From positions 186,001 through 250,000 of the forward strand of contig NZ_WSEL01000011.1 of NCBI RefSeq assembly GCF_009758015.1: 64,000 nt of DNA, written 5' to 3'. The position numbers and the translations under genes were made by a program. Shown here piece after piece: positions 29,412 through 41,705 of this stretch. Numbering within the stretch: position 1 is the stretch's first letter; each line of letters begins with the position of its first letter. The notes under the pieces were generated by a model. The model worked only from the letters and a program-made list of their open reading frames with translations. It was not told the origin of the DNA and did no database searches. Source of the stretch: Ramlibacter pinisoli (GTDB lineage Bacteria; Pseudomonadota; Gammaproteobacteria; Burkholderiales; Burkholderiaceae_C).

Positions 29412-31733
29412 ATGCGCCCCACCCGTCTTGCCCTGGCGCTGGCCCTGGGCTTCCCGTGCACGCAGGCGCCCGCCCAGGAGGCGCCGGCCAAGGCGCTCGG
29501 CATGGTCACCATCAACGGCGGCCAGCCGACCTCGCTGCCGACCCAGATCCCCGCCACCATGGAGGGGATGGACCGCGAGCAGATCGAGCGGTCCATCAAC
29601 GCCACCGACAGCGCCGACGTCCTCAAGTACTTCCCCAGCCTGCTGGTGCGCAAGCGCTACCCGGGCGACTTCAACCATGCCATCCTGTCCAGCCGGGCCT
29701 CGGGCACCGGCAACAGCGCCCGCTCGCTGGTCTATGCCGACGGCATCCTGCTGTCCAACCTGCTGGGCAATGGCGTCGGCGGCCTGTCGTTCCCGCCCCG
29801 CTGGGGCCTGGTGACGCCGGAGGAGATCGACCGGGTCGACGTCATGTACGGGCCGTTCTCGGCCGCCTACCCGGGCAACTCGGTCGGCGCAGTGGTCGAC
29901 TACACCACGCGGATGCCGACCCGGCTCGAGGGCCACGCCAAGCTGGGCTATTCGCTGCAGCCCTTCCAGCTCTACGGCACCGACGCCAGCTACCGCACCT
30001 GGCACGCCAATGCCTCGCTGGGCAGCCGGGCCGGTGACTGGAGCTGGTGGCTGGCCGCCGACCGCGGCGACGCCGAGAGCCAGCCGCTCACCTTCGCCAC
30101 CCGGCTGGTGAGCACCGGCACGCCGGTCGGCGCCGGCGTGCCGGTCACCGGCGCCGTGCCGGACCGCAACAACGCCAACCAGCCCTGGTACATCCTGGGC
30201 GCCAGCACCCAGTACCACACGGTGCAGGACCACGTGAAGGCCAAGGTCGCCTACGACTTCCCGCAGCAGGTGCGGGCCAGCTACACGCTCGGCTGGTGGC
30301 AGAACTCGGCCCAGGGCAACTCGGCCAGCTATCTGCGCAACAGCGCCGGCGCGCCGGTGACCAGCGGGCCGATCAGCATCGGCGGCTCGACCTTCGCGCC
30401 CGTGACCGGCGCCGACCTGCCGCTGCTGGACGAGAGCGCCACCCACTGGATCCACGGCTTCTCGGTGCGCAGCCGCACCCAGGGCGTGTTCGACTGGGAG
30501 GCGACGGCCAGCCTGTACGACTACGCGCGCGACCTGAAGCGGCAGACCGCCGTGACCAACACGCTGCCGGGCGCGGCCAGCGGCGGCCCCGGGACGGTCG
30601 CCGACGGCAGCGGCACCGGCTGGTCGACGCTGGCCCTGCGCGGCACCTGGCGGCCGGCGGGCATGAAGGGCCCGCACATCGTCGAGGGCGGGGTGCAGCA
30701 GGACGACTACAAGCTGTCCTACCGCACCTCGACGATCACGGGCAACTGGCTGGCCGACCCGGGCGGCGCCCTGGCCAGCGACGTCGGCGGCCGCACCCGC
30801 CTGCGCAGCCTGTGGGGCCAGGATGCCTGGGCCTTCGCACCGGACTGGAAGGCGGTGCTGGGCGCCCGGGCGGAGCGCTGGTCGGCCTACTCGGGCTTCA
30901 CCACCATCACCGCGGCGCCGGCGGTGAACACGGCCTGGCCGGAGCGCACCGAGAGCCACCTGTCGCCCAAGCTCGCCGTGTCCTGGCAGACCCGGTCCGA
31001 CCTGGTGCTCAAGGCGGCGGCCGGGCGGGCGGTGCGCTTTCCCACGGTGGCCGAGTTGTACGGCGCCACCTCCACCACCAACTCGGCGTTCATCAACGAC
31101 CCCAACCTGCGGCCCGAGCGCTCGTGGACCGGCGAGCTCACCGCCGAGAAGGACGTGGGCAACGGGGTCGCCCGGGCCACGCTGTTCTACGAGGACACGC
31201 ACGACGCGCTGTACACCCAGACCACGTTCGACACCGTGGCCAACCGCAACGTGAGCCGGGTGCAGAACGTCGGCCGCATCGTCACCAAGGGCATCGAGCT
31301 GGCCTGGAACGGCGCCGACGTGGTCTGGCGCGGCCTGGACCTGCAGGCCAGCCTGACCTGGGCCGACTCGCGCATCAAGGAGAACGCCGGCTTCGTCACC
31401 GTGCCCGGCGACACCATCGGCAAGCGCCAGCCCAACGTGCCCGAGCTTCGCGCCTCCGGCCTGGCCAGCTGGCACTGGAGCGAGCGCTGGACGACCTCGG
31501 TGGGGGCGCGCTACAGCGGCACCCAGTACCGCACCCTGGACAACAGCGACGTCAACGGCAACACCTACATGGGCGTGAGCCCCTTCTTCGTCGTCGACGT
31601 GCGCGCCCGGGTGCAGATCGACAAGACGTTCAGCGCGGCGTTCGGCATCGACAACCTGAACAACCGCACCTACTGGAATTTCCACCCCTACCCGCAACGA
31701 ACCTACTTCGCGGAAGTGAGAGCCGACCTATGA
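29412..31733 (+). CDS. TonB-dependent outer-membrane receptor (probable copper uptake)
   Basis: 773 residues. Signal peptide [22 protein letters not shown], plug domain at about 40-165 ([57 protein letters not shown]), then a 22-strand type barrel ending [17 protein letters not shown]. It moves a substrate across the outer membrane using the TonB system. Copper is inferred only from its neighbours (DUF2946, DUF1775, PCu(A)C). The ATG at 29412, after AAGGAGTGCGCACC, is better than a GTG three codons upstream. Its TGA overlaps the ATG of the next gene. Confidence 0.88.
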   Translation: MRPTRLALALALGFPCTQAPAQEAPAKALGMVTINGGQPTSLPTQIPATMEGMDREQIERSINATDSADVLKYFPSLLVRKRYPGDFNHAILSSRASGTGNSARSLVYADGILLSNLLGNGVGGLSFPPRWGLVTPEEIDRVDVMYGPFSAAYPGNSVGAVVDYTTRMPTRLEGHAKLGYSLQPFQLYGTDASYRTWHANASLGSRAGDWSWWLAADRGDAESQPLTFATRLVSTGTPVGAGVPVTGAVPDRNNANQPWYILGASTQYHTVQDHVKAKVAYDFPQQVRASYTLGWWQNSAQGNSASYLRNSAGAPVTSGPISIGGSTFAPVTGADLPLLDESATHWIHGFSVRSRTQGVFDWEATASLYDYARDLKRQTAVTNTLPGAASGGPGTVADGSGTGWSTLALRGTWRPAGMKGPHIVEGGVQQDDYKLSYRTSTITGNWLADPGGALASDVGGRTRLRSLWGQDAWAFAPDWKAVLGARAERWSAYSGFTTITAAPAVNTAWPERTESHLSPKLAVSWQTRSDLVLKAAAGRAVRFPTVAELYGATSTTNSAFINDPNLRPERSWTGELTAEKDVGNGVARATLFYEDTHDALYTQTTFDTVANRNVSRVQNVGRIVTKGIELAWNGADVVWRGLDLQASLTWADSRIKENAGFVTVPGDTIGKRQPNVPELRASGLASWHWSERWTTSVGARYSGTQYRTLDNSDVNGNTYMGVSPFFVVDVRARVQIDKTFSAAFGIDNLNNRTYWNFHPYPQRTYFAEVRADL

Positions 31734-32278
31734 ACCACCACCTCCTCTCCCCCCTCGCCCTGGTCCTGGGACTGGGCCTGGCCTCGTCGGCCGGCGCGCA
31801 CGTCGTGCTCGAATACCAGGTCGCGCCGGCCGACAGTGCGTACAAGGCGACCTTCAAGGTCGGCCACGGCTGCGGCAGCGCGGCGACCCGCCAGGTCAGC
31901 GTGGCCATCCCGGCCGGCGTGGCCGGCGCGCGCCCCATGCCCAAGCCGGGCTGGACGGTGGAGATCCAGCGCGAGAAGCTGGCCCAGCCCTTCACCAGCC
32001 ACGGCCGCACCGTCACCGAGGACGTGACCCGCATCACCTGGACCGCGCGCAGCGCGGCCGACGCCTTGCCGAGCGACCAGTACGACGAGTTCGTGCTGGT
32101 GGCCCAGCTGCCGGGGCGCGCCGGGCCGCTGTATTGGCCCCTCAGCCAGGTGTGCGATCCGGGCCGCCTGGACTGGGTCGAGGTGCCCAAGCCGGGACAA
32201 TCGATCGCCGACCTCAAGAGCCCCGCCGCGGTGCTCGAAGTGCTGCCCGCCGCCGGCGCCAGCAGCCACCGCCACTGA
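31730..32278 (+). CDS. YcnI-like DUF1775 copper-binding protein
   Basis: 182 residues with a signal peptide ending SSAGA, so the mature protein begins with His24 (HVVLEYQ). In Bacillus YcnI the N-terminal histidine, a glutamate and a tryptophan bind copper(II); here His24 and Trp136 (in YWPLSQVCDP) are present, while the glutamate position is not evident and a GHGCGSAAT loop stands in that area. It is therefore a variant of the family. It should be periplasmic and work with the PCu(A)C protein next to it. Translationally coupled to the receptor by an ATGA overlap. Confidence 0.85.
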   Translation: MNHHLLSPLALVLGLGLASSAGAHVVLEYQVAPADSAYKATFKVGHGCGSAATRQVSVAIPAGVAGARPMPKPGWTVEIQREKLAQPFTSHGRTVTEDVTRITWTARSAADALPSDQYDEFVLVAQLPGRAGPLYWPLSQVCDPGRLDWVEVPKPGQSIADLKSPAAVLEVLPAAGASSHRH

Positions 32279-32296
32279 CCCCATCGGAGCGCCACC

Positions 32297-32785
32297 ATGA
32301 CCAAGACCCGACCTTTCCTCGCCGCCGCCCTGCTGCTGGCCGCCGGTGCCGCCTTCGCCCAGGCCGCCGCGCCCGTCACCGCGCAACTGCCCTGGGCCCG
32401 CCCCACGGTGCAGGGCCAGCGCAGCGGCGGCGTGTACGTGACGCTGACCGCTTCCGAGCCGGTCACGCTGGTGGGCGCCGCGACGCCGATCGCCGGCACC
32501 GCCGAGGTCCACGAGATGAAGCTCGAGGGCGACGTGATGCGCATGCGCGCGCTCGAGCGGCTGGAGCTGCCGGCCGGCAAGGCGGTGGAACTCAAGCCCG
32601 GCGGCAACCACCTGATGCTGCAGGAGCTCAAGGCGCCGCTGCAGGCCGGCACCAGCATCCCGCTGACGCTGACCTTCCGCACCGCCCGTGGCGAGCAGCG
32701 GCAGCTGGCGCTGCAGGTGCCGGTGTCGGCCACCCCGCCCAAGGAGCTGGGCGCCGCGGCGGCGGCCGGCGCGCACAAGCACTGA
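32297..32785 (+). CDS. copper chaperone PCu(A)C
   Basis: 162 residues. Signal peptide (FLAAALLLAAGAAFA-Q) and a cupredoxin-like PCu(A)C domain with AEVHEMKLEGDVMRMR and PGGNHLMLQEL, giving the His/Met set that binds copper(I). The protein delivers copper in the periplasm, classically to the CuA or CuB site of cytochrome oxidase. A His-rich tail (AHKH) may add a further metal site. Start codon spacing (AGCGCCACC) is ordinary. Last gene of the copper cluster, 18 bases after the YcnI-like gene. Confidence 0.92.
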   Translation: MTKTRPFLAAALLLAAGAAFAQAAAPVTAQLPWARPTVQGQRSGGVYVTLTASEPVTLVGAATPIAGTAEVHEMKLEGDVMRMRALERLELPAGKAVELKPGGNHLMLQELKAPLQAGTSIPLTLTFRTARGEQRQLALQVPVSATPPKELGAAAAAGAHKH

Positions 32786-32895
32786 CGCGGCGGCCGGCGT
32801 CGCCGGTCACCCTTTCTTGCGCATTGGGCGCGCGCACGCCATGCCCGGCCGCGCGGCGGGCTGCTAAGCTGCAGCAAACTTTCAGAGGCAGCCCC

Positions 32896-33606
32896 ATGAG
32901 CGACTCCCAGCATGTCGGCTTCGGCAAGTTCGTCCCGGGCTTCGACTTCCTGCAGAACCTGGCGCAGGGCGCCAGCAAGGCCATCCCGCAGATGCCCAGC
33001 CTGTCGAACTGGGTCGCGCCCACCCTCAGCGTCGAGGAGCTGGACAAGCGCATCACCGACATGAAGGCGGTGCACTTCTGGCTGGACCAGAACTCCAAGG
33101 CGCTGGGCGCCACCATCCAGGCGCTGGAAGTCCAGAAGATGACCCTGGCCACCCTGCAGGGCATGAACCTGAGCATGGCGGAGGTCGCCAACGCCCTGCG
33201 GACCAACGCCGCCGACGCGGTGGCCGGCATGCAGAAGGCGGCGTCCACGCCGGCCGCCGCCCCCAAGGAGGCGAGTGCGGCGGCGCACGCCCCGCGTGCC
33301 AAGCCGGCCGAATCACCGGCGGCGTCGCGGTCCGACAAGCCGGCGGGGTCGGTGATCGACCCGCTGCAATGGTGGGGCGCCCTGACGCAGCAGTTCCAGC
33401 AGATCGCGACCGACGCCCTGAACGACGCGGCGCGCCACACCGCCGTCGACGCAGCGTCCGGCATGGGCGGCGCCGGCAGCGCCGCGCAGCCGCCGGCCGC
33501 GCCGGTGCACGCGGCCGCGCCCGGCGCCGCTGCCAAGGCACCGCGCAAGGCGGCCGCCAAGGCGCCGCGGGCGCGCAAGACAGCGGCGCCGCGCACGCGC
33601 AGCTGA
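32896..33606 (+). CDS. phaM: PhaM-like PHB-granule and nucleoid-associated protein
   Basis: 236 residues. The N-terminus GFGKFVPGFDFLQNLAQGAS and the region to about residue 115 match PhaM of Cupriavidus, which binds and activates PHB synthase. The C-terminus is Ala/Lys/Pro/Arg-rich (APRKAAAKAPRARKTAAP), like the DNA-binding PAKKA tail that links PHB granules to the nucleoid. A second conserved helix, DPLQWWGALTQQFQQIA, lies at about 155-171. No phaC or phaP is near. The ATG at 32896 follows CAGAGGCAGCCCC. The assignment rests on both ends of the protein matching. Confidence 0.82.
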   Translation: MSDSQHVGFGKFVPGFDFLQNLAQGASKAIPQMPSLSNWVAPTLSVEELDKRITDMKAVHFWLDQNSKALGATIQALEVQKMTLATLQGMNLSMAEVANALRTNAADAVAGMQKAASTPAAAPKEASAAAHAPRAKPAESPAASRSDKPAGSVIDPLQWWGALTQQFQQIATDALNDAARHTAVDAASGMGGAGSAAQPPAAPVHAAAPGAAAKAPRKAAAKAPRARKTAAPRTRS

Positions 33607-33621
33607 GGGCGGGACAGCGGC

Positions 33622-34881
33622 ATGCAGCTCTTTCCCTTCGGGCACGCCACCCACCCGCAGTGGCCGATGGCCGCCGGCCTGGTGCTGGCGCAACTGCGCG
33701 CGCAGATGGCCTTGCGCGACTACGCCTCGGCACCGACCCTGGGGCTGCTCTACATCACCGACCACTACGCCGCCCACGCGCAGGACATCCTGGACCACCT
33801 GAGCGCCGAACTGCCGGAAGTCACCGACTGGTCCGGCACCGTCGGCGTGGGCATCGCGTCCAGCAACGTCGAGTACTTCGACGAGCCGGCGCTGGCGGTC
33901 ATGCTGTGCGCCATCCCGTCCGACCAGTACCGCGTCTTCTCCGGCGTCGCGCCGCTGGGCAGCGGCGAGGGCATGGGCTTCGAGCCGTACACGGCGCTGG
34001 TGCACGCCGACGCCGGCACGCCCGACGTCAGCGAGCTGATCGCCGAGATGGCCGGCCGCACCGCCACCGGCTACCTGTTCGGCGGGCTGGCCTCCAGCCG
34101 CTCCGACGTGGTGCAGTTCGCCGTCGGCGGCAACGGCAACATGCGCGGCCAGGGCAAGGCCCGCGGGGTGTACAGCGGCGGCCTGTCCGGCGTCGCCTTC
34201 GGCGAGGGGGTGGCGCTGGTCTCGCGCGTCACCCAGGGCTGCCAGCCGATCGGCCACCAGCGCAGCATCACCGAGGCCGACGGCAACGTGCTGGTCACGC
34301 TCGACGGCGAGCCGGCGCTGGACGTGCTGCTGGAGGAGGCCGGCATCTCGCTCGAGCAGCCGCAGCAGGCGATGGCCACGCTGCGCGGCACGCTGGTCGG
34401 CCTGACCGAGGCCGGGGCCGACGTGATGGGGCGCGCCGGCACCTTCGGCACCGACGTGGTGGTGCGTCACATCATCGGCCTGGACCCGGCCCGGCGGGCG
34501 GTGGCCGTGGCCAGCCGGGTCGAGGCCGGCATGCGCATGGCGTTCTGCCAGCGCAATGCGCAGGCGGCACGGGCCGACCTCACCCGCATCTGCGCCGAGG
34601 TGCGCGAAGAACTGGAGCCGGAGGAACTGCCGCGCACCGTGGCGGCGGCGCTGGCCGCGCCCGAGGCGCAGTCGGCGCCCAGCCCCGAGCGCCGCATCGC
34701 CGGCGCCGTCTACGTCAGTTGCGCCGGCCGCGGCGGGCCGCACTTCGGCGGTCCCAGCGCCGAGCTGCAGATCGTGCGCCGCGCCCTGGGCGACGTGCCG
34801 CTGGTGGGCTTCTTTGCCGGCGGCGAGATCGCCCGCCACCACCTGTACGGCTACACCGGGGTGCTGACCGTCTTCCGCTGA
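33622..34881 (+). CDS. FIST-domain signal transduction protein
   Basis: 419 residues with FIST_N at about 30-220 (LGLLYITDHYAAHAQDIL, GTVGVGIASSNVEYF) and FIST_C at about 230-400 (ending PLVGFFAGGEIARHHLYGY). FIST proteins are predicted cytoplasmic small-ligand (amino acid) sensors found with chemotaxis or two-component partners; none is present here, so this one is standalone. Start codon ATG at 33622, 15 bases after phaM, so perhaps co-transcribed with it. Confidence 0.85.
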   Translation: MQLFPFGHATHPQWPMAAGLVLAQLRAQMALRDYASAPTLGLLYITDHYAAHAQDILDHLSAELPEVTDWSGTVGVGIASSNVEYFDEPALAVMLCAIPSDQYRVFSGVAPLGSGEGMGFEPYTALVHADAGTPDVSELIAEMAGRTATGYLFGGLASSRSDVVQFAVGGNGNMRGQGKARGVYSGGLSGVAFGEGVALVSRVTQGCQPIGHQRSITEADGNVLVTLDGEPALDVLLEEAGISLEQPQQAMATLRGTLVGLTEAGADVMGRAGTFGTDVVVRHIIGLDPARRAVAVASRVEAGMRMAFCQRNAQAARADLTRICAEVREELEPEELPRTVAAALAAPEAQSAPSPERRIAGAVYVSCAGRGGPHFGGPSAELQIVRRALGDVPLVGFFAGGEIARHHLYGYTGVLTVFR

Positions 34882-34888
34882 GCGCCGG

Positions 34889-35386
34889 TCAGCGGCGCCG
34901 CAGGGCGGCCCAGCGCAGGCCCAGCCAGCGCCGCATCACCCGCGCGGCCTGCCAGGTGGCGCTGGCCCGCACCTGTGCCAGCAGCGCCTCCTTCCATGCC
35001 GTCCAGCCCTCGTAGCAGCGGGCGAACCAGGGCAGGCGCATCAGGGCCGGGCGGGTGAGCGTGAAGAGCCGGGCCAGGACCGCCGTGCCGGCCACCTTGG
35101 CGGTGACGATGACGGCGGCGCCGAGCACGACGTGCCCGCTGCCGATCGCCGCCAGGGCGAGCAGCTTGACCGGCAGCAGCAGCAGCGCCGGCACCGCATA
35201 CAGGGCCAGCGCCGGGTACGGCGGCAGGGCCCGGATGCGCGGCTCCAGCCAGCGCAGCCGCAGCCGCTCGGACAGGCGCACCAGCGCGTGCTGCAGCGGC
35301 TCCCAGCCCCATTCCTCGAACAGGATCAGCAGCGCCAGCGGCCAGCGCAGCAGCCAGCCCAGGAGGTTGACGAGCCAGCGACCCAT
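34889..35386 (-). CDS. hypothetical membrane protein next to tgt
   Basis: 165 residues. An N-terminal hydrophobic stretch (LVNLLGWLLRWPLALLILF) is followed by EEWGWEPL, then two membrane helices around 75-115 and a basic C-terminus with several Arg. The EEWGWEPLQ segment recurs in uncharacterised betaproteobacterial membrane proteins, as far as I recall, but I cannot name a family. It follows tgt after 14 bases on the same strand and is probably co-transcribed. Function unknown. Confidence 0.65.
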   Translation of the reverse strand: MGRWLVNLLGWLLRWPLALLILFEEWGWEPLQHALVRLSERLRLRWLEPRIRALPPYPALALYAVPALLLLPVKLLALAAIGSGHVVLGAAVIVTAKVAGTAVLARLFTLTRPALMRLPWFARCYEGWTAWKEALLAQVRASATWQAARVMRRWLGLRWAALRRR

Positions 35387-35400
35387 GTCGGCGTGCCCCG

Positions 35401-37600
<2,200 letters not shown>

Positions 37601-37666
37601 GCTGCTTGAGGGTCGGACGAGACCCGTGCCAAGAGGGAGGGGGACAGGGGAAGGCAGAATTGTCCC

Positions 37667-39754
37667 ATGCCCGCTGCCCAGGCCGTCGCCGCGCCGAAGA
37701 AGGCCCTGTCCGAGCCCCAGAAGGCCCTGCGCAAACTGGGGCTGGTGCGCGACATCGACCTGGCGCTGCACCTGCCCCTGCGCTACGAGGACGAGACGCG
37801 GATCGTGCGGTTGTGCGACGCGCGCGAGGGCGAGACGGTGCAGATCGAGGCCACCGTCACCGACAGCCAGATCGCCTTCCGGCCGCGCCGCCAGCTGGTG
37901 GTGACCGTCGACGACGGCAGCGACACCTGCGTGCTGCGCTTCTTCTCGTTCTACCCGTCCCACCAGAAGGCGCTGGCGGTCGGCACCCGGCTGCTGGTGC
38001 GCGGCGAGCTCAAGGGCGGGTTCCTCGGCTGGCAGATGGTCCATCCGGCCACCCGGCCCGCCGGCGGCGCGTTGCCCGAGGCCCTGACCCCGGTCTATCC
38101 CACCGTGGCCAGCCTGCCCCAGGCCTACCTGCGCAAGGCGGTCCTGGCCGGGCTGGCGCGCGCCGACCTGTCGGAGACCGTGCCGGTGCCACTCGTGCCC
38201 CAGCTGGGCCTGCGCGACCCCTGGCCGCTGCGGGCGGCGCTGCAGTTCCTGCACCATCCGCCGCCCGACACGCCGCTGGCGACGCTGGAGGACCGCAGCC
38301 ACCCGGCCTGGCAGCGCCTGAAGTCCGAGGAGCTGCTGGCGCAGCAGCTGTCGCAGCTGGAGAGCAAGCGCGAGCGCGACCGGCTGCGCGCGCCGGTGCT
38401 GGCCGCGCCGGCCGGCGGGCTGCACGAGCAGCTGCTGCAGGTGCTGCCGTTCCAGCTCACCGCCGCCCAGCGGCGCGTCGGCGAGGAGATCGCCGGCGAC
38501 CTCGGCCGGGCGGTGCCGATGCACCGGCTGCTGCAGGGCGACGTGGGCGCCGGCAAGACGGTGGTGGCGGCGCTGGCGGCGGCCATCGCCATCGACGCCG
38601 GCTGGCAGTGCGCCCTGATGGCACCGACCGAGATCCTGGCCGAGCAGCACTTCCGCAAGCTGATCGGCTGGCTGGAGCCGCTGCTGGCGGCGCGCGGGCA
38701 GGTGGTGGCCTGGCTCACGGGCAGCCAGAAGAAGAAGGAGCGGGCGCCGATGCTCGAGCGCATCGGCAGCGGCGAGGCGGCGCTGGTGGTGGGCACCCAC
38801 GCCGTCATCCAGGAGCAGGTGCAGTTCCGGCGGCTGGCGCTGGCCATCATCGACGAGCAGCACCGGTTTGGCGTCGCGCAGCGGCTGGCGCTGCGCGAGA
38901 AGATGGACGAGGGCGGGCAGGAGCCGCATCTGCTGATGATGTCGGCCACCCCCATCCCGCGCACCCTGGCGATGAGCTACTACGCCGACCTGGACGTCTC
39001 CACCATCGACGAACTGCCGCCCGGGCGCACGCCCGTGGTCACCCGGCTGGTGGCCGACAGCCGGCGCGACGAGGTGGTCGAGCGCATCCGGGCGCAGGTC
39101 GCCCAGGGCCGGCAGGTGTACTGGGTCTGTCCGCTGATCGAGGAGAGCGAGGCGCTCGACCTCACCAATGCCACCGCCACCCACCAGGCGCTGTCGGCGG
39201 CATTGCCCGGCGTGCTGGTGGGCCTGCTGCATTCGCGCATGCCGGCGGCCGAGAAGAAGGCCGTGATGGCGCTGTTCACCGGCGGCCAGATGGGCGTGCT
39301 GGTCTCCACCACCGTGATCGAGGTCGGCGTCGACGTGCCCAACGCCTCGCTGATGGTGATCGAGCATGCCGAGCGGTTCGGCCTGTCGCAGCTGCACCAG
39401 CTGCGCGGTCGCGTCGGCCGCGGCGCGGCGGCCTCGGCCTGCGTGCTGCTGTACGCGCCGGGCGAGAACGGCCGCCTGGGCGAGACGGCGCGGGCACGGC
39501 TGAAGGCGATGGCCGAGACCGCCGACGGCTTCGAGATCGCGCGCCGCGACCTCGAGATCCGCGGGCCGGGCGAGTTCCTGGGGGCGCGCCAGTCGGGCGC
39601 GCCGCTGCTGCGGTTCGCCGACCTGGCCACCGATGCGCACCTGCTGGAGCCGGCGCGCCGCCTCGCGCCGCTGCTGCTCGATCGCCACCCGCAGGACGCC
39701 AGCCGCCACACGGCGCGCTGGTTGGGGGGAAAATCCGACTTCCTCAAGGCCTAG
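37667..39754 (+). CDS. recG: ATP-dependent DNA helicase RecG
   Basis: 695 residues. An OB-fold wedge domain near residues 45-150 ([26 protein letters not shown]) is followed by the helicase core: [17 protein letters not shown] is Walker [11 protein letters not shown] the DEQH box typical of Rec[13 protein letters not shown] motif III and [10 protein letters not shown] motif VI. RecG remodels stalled forks and Holliday junctions. ATG at 37667. oxyR follows 47 bases downstream on the same strand. Confidence 0.96.
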   Translation: MPAAQAVAAPKKALSEPQKALRKLGLVRDIDLALHLPLRYEDETRIVRLCDAREGETVQIEATVTDSQIAFRPRRQLVVTVDDGSDTCVLRFFSFYPSHQKALAVGTRLLVRGELKGGFLGWQMVHPATRPAGGALPEALTPVYPTVASLPQAYLRKAVLAGLARADLSETVPVPLVPQLGLRDPWPLRAALQFLHHPPPDTPLATLEDRSHPAWQRLKSEELLAQQLSQLESKRERDRLRAPVLAAPAGGLHEQLLQVLPFQLTAAQRRVGEEIAGDLGRAVPMHRLLQGDVGAGKTVVAALAAAIAIDAGWQCALMAPTEILAEQHFRKLIGWLEPLLAARGQVVAWLTGSQKKKERAPMLERIGSGEAALVVGTHAVIQEQVQFRRLALAIIDEQHRFGVAQRLALREKMDEGGQEPHLLMMSATPIPRTLAMSYYADLDVSTIDELPPGRTPVVTRLVADSRRDEVVERIRAQVAQGRQVYWVCPLIEESEALDLTNATATHQALSAALPGVLVGLLHSRMPAAEKKAVMALFTGGQMGVLVSTTVIEVGVDVPNASLMVIEHAERFGLSQLHQLRGRVGRGAAASACVLLYAPGENGRLGETARARLKAMAETADGFEIARRDLEIRGPGEFLGARQSGAPLLRFADLATDAHLLEPARRLAPLLLDRHPQDASRHTARWLGGKSDFLKA

Positions 39755-39801
39755 GGGCGCCGCTTCTTTGCCCGACCGACGACCGAGCCAATCCGCACCG
39801 C

Positions 39802-40758
39802 ATGACCCTCACCGAGCTCAAGTACATCGTCGCCGTGGCGCGCGAGAAGCATTTCGGCAAGGCCGCCGAAGCCTGCTTCGTGTCGCAGCCGACGCTCTCG
39901 GTGGCCATCAAGAAGCTCGAGGACGAGCTGGAGATCAAGCTGTTCGAGCGCAGCGCCAACGAGGTGAGCGTCACGCCGCTGGGCGAGGAGATCGTGCGCC
40001 AGGCGCAGAGCGTGCTGGAGCAGGCCGCCGCCATCAAGGAGATCGCCAAGCGCGGCAAGGACCCGCTGGCCGGCCCGCTGAAGCTGGGCGTGATCTACAC
40101 CATCGGGCCCTACCTGCTGCCGGACCTGGTGCGCCAGGCGATCGCGCGCACGCCGCAGATGCCGCTGATGCTGCAGGAGAACTTCACGGTCAAGCTGTTG
40201 GAGATGCTGCGCACCGGCGAGATCGACTGCGCCATCATGGCCGAGCCCTTCCCCGACACCGGGCTGGCGCTGGCGGCGCTGTACGACGAGCCCTTCCTGG
40301 CGGTGGTGCCGACCTCGCACCCGTTCGCCGACCGCAAGACCATCACCTCGCAGGAGCTCAAGAGCGAGACCATGCTGCTGCTGGGCAACGGCCACTGCTT
40401 CCGCGACCACGTGCTGGAGGTCTGCCCCGAGTTCGCCCGCTTCTCCAGCGACGCCGAGGGCATCCGCAAGAGCTTCGAGGGCTCGTCGCTCGAGACCATC
40501 AAGCACATGGTGGCCGCCGGCATGGGCGTGACCCTGGTGCCGCGGCTGTCGGTGCCCAAGGACGCCCTGGCGCCCAAGACCACCCGGCGGCGCAGGGACG
40601 ACGACCCCTACGTGCGCTACATCCCGTTCGACGGCGACCCGCCCACGCGCCGGGTGGTGCTGGCGTGGCGCCGCAGCTTCACCCGCTACGAGGCCATCGC
40701 GGCCCTGCGCAACTCCATCTACGCCTGCGAGTTGCCGGGGGTCCGGCGGCTGTCCTGA
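39802..40758 (+). CDS. oxyR: hydrogen-peroxide regulator OxyR
   Basis: 318 residues, LysR family. [22 protein letters not shown] and [18 protein letters not shown] form the helix-turn-helix. The peroxide-sensing cysteines are exactly at C199 and C208 ([12 protein letters not shown]), matching E. coli numbering, so it should form the reversible disulfide. It sits between recG and a DyP peroxidase, as in many betaproteobacteria, where recG-oxyR are neighbours; the peroxidase 19 bases downstream is a likely target or partner. The C-terminal RRRRDDD stretch is a lineage-specific insert. Confidence 0.95.
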   Translation: MTLTELKYIVAVAREKHFGKAAEACFVSQPTLSVAIKKLEDELEIKLFERSANEVSVTPLGEEIVRQAQSVLEQAAAIKEIAKRGKDPLAGPLKLGVIYTIGPYLLPDLVRQAIARTPQMPLMLQENFTVKLLEMLRTGEIDCAIMAEPFPDTGLALAALYDEPFLAVVPTSHPFADRKTITSQELKSETMLLLGNGHCFRDHVLEVCPEFARFSSDAEGIRKSFEGSSLETIKHMVAAGMGVTLVPRLSVPKDALAPKTTRRRRDDDPYVRYIPFDGDPPTRRVVLAWRRSFTRYEAIAALRNSIYACELPGVRRLS

Positions 40759-40777
40759 CCCGGCTTCCCCTGCTGCC

Positions 40778-41704
40778 ATGCAAGACGACCAGATCCCCCT
40801 CTACCAGCCCGGCATCCTGGAAGGCGTGCCGCGGGTCGCGCGCTACGTGCTGTTCACCATCGCCGGCGAGCAGCAGCCGGCCGGCGCCATCCGCGCCGCC
40901 CTGCAGCGCGCCTCGCCCCTGGTCGACGGCCGCGACGTCGTCATCGGCATCGGCCCGCTGCTGGTCCAGGCGCTGGGCGGCGACATCCCCGGCCTGCACG
41001 ACGTGCCCGACTTCTCCGGCCCGGTCAAGGTGCCCGCCACCCCCGGCCAGCTGTGGTGCTGGGTGCGCGGCGACGACCTGGGTGACCTGCTGCACGTCAC
41101 GCGCAAGCTGCAGAAGGCGCTGGTGCCGGCGTTCGCGCTGCGCCACGTCACCGACGCGTTCCGGCACCGCCACGACGCGGCCTCCGGCTTCGGCCGCGAC
41201 CTCACCGGCTTCGAGGACGGCACCGAGAACCCGCACGGCGATGCGGCCCTGCAGGCGGCCTTCGTGCACGGCCAGGGCGAGGGCCTGGACGGCGCCAGCT
41301 TCGTCGCCGTGCAGCAGTGGGTGCACGACCTGGACGCCTTCGACGCCATGCCCGAGGACGAGCAGAACCATGCCATCGGCCGGCGCCTGTCGGACAACGA
41401 GGAGATCGACGACGCCCCCGCCTCGGCGCACGTCAAGCGCACCGCGCAGGAGAGCTTCGACCCCGAGGCCTTCGTGCTGCGCCGCTCGATGCCGTGGATG
41501 GCCAGCACCCAGGCCGGCCTGATGTTCGTCGCCTTCGGCAAATCGCACGCCGCCTTCGAGGCCCAGATGCGCCGGATGGCCGGCCTGGACGACGGCATCG
41601 TCGACGGCGTGTTCCGGCTCTCGCGACCGGTCACCGGCGCGTACTACTGGTGCCCGCCGATGCGCGCCGGCCAGCTCGACCTGCGCCGCATCGGCTGCCC
41701 CTGA
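40778..41704 (+). CDS. DyP-type haem peroxidase
   Basis: 308 residues without a signal, so cytoplasmic. GFEDGTENP is the GxxDG motif with the catalytic Asp; the proximal haem ligand is the His in SAHVKRTAQ, and [16 protein letters not shown] ends the family core. Length and lack of Tat signal suggest the short B-type (YfeX-like) group. It reduces peroxide with an unknown electron donor. Nineteen bases after oxyR and one base before ubiA, so likely co-transcribed with both. Confidence 0.9.
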   Translation: MQDDQIPLYQPGILEGVPRVARYVLFTIAGEQQPAGAIRAALQRASPLVDGRDVVIGIGPLLVQALGGDIPGLHDVPDFSGPVKVPATPGQLWCWVRGDDLGDLLHVTRKLQKALVPAFALRHVTDAFRHRHDAASGFGRDLTGFEDGTENPHGDAALQAAFVHGQGEGLDGASFVAVQQWVHDLDAFDAMPEDEQNHAIGRRLSDNEEIDDAPASAHVKRTAQESFDPEAFVLRRSMPWMASTQAGLMFVAFGKSHAAFEAQMRRMAGLDDGIVDGVFRLSRPVTGAYYWCPPMRAGQLDLRRIGCP

Positions 41705-41705
41705 C

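Noticed and set aside
29010..31697. An 895-codon minus-strand frame opposite the TonB receptor
   Set aside because: It has no recognisable motif, composition is typical of a shadow frame, and the plus-strand receptor is complete and convincing.
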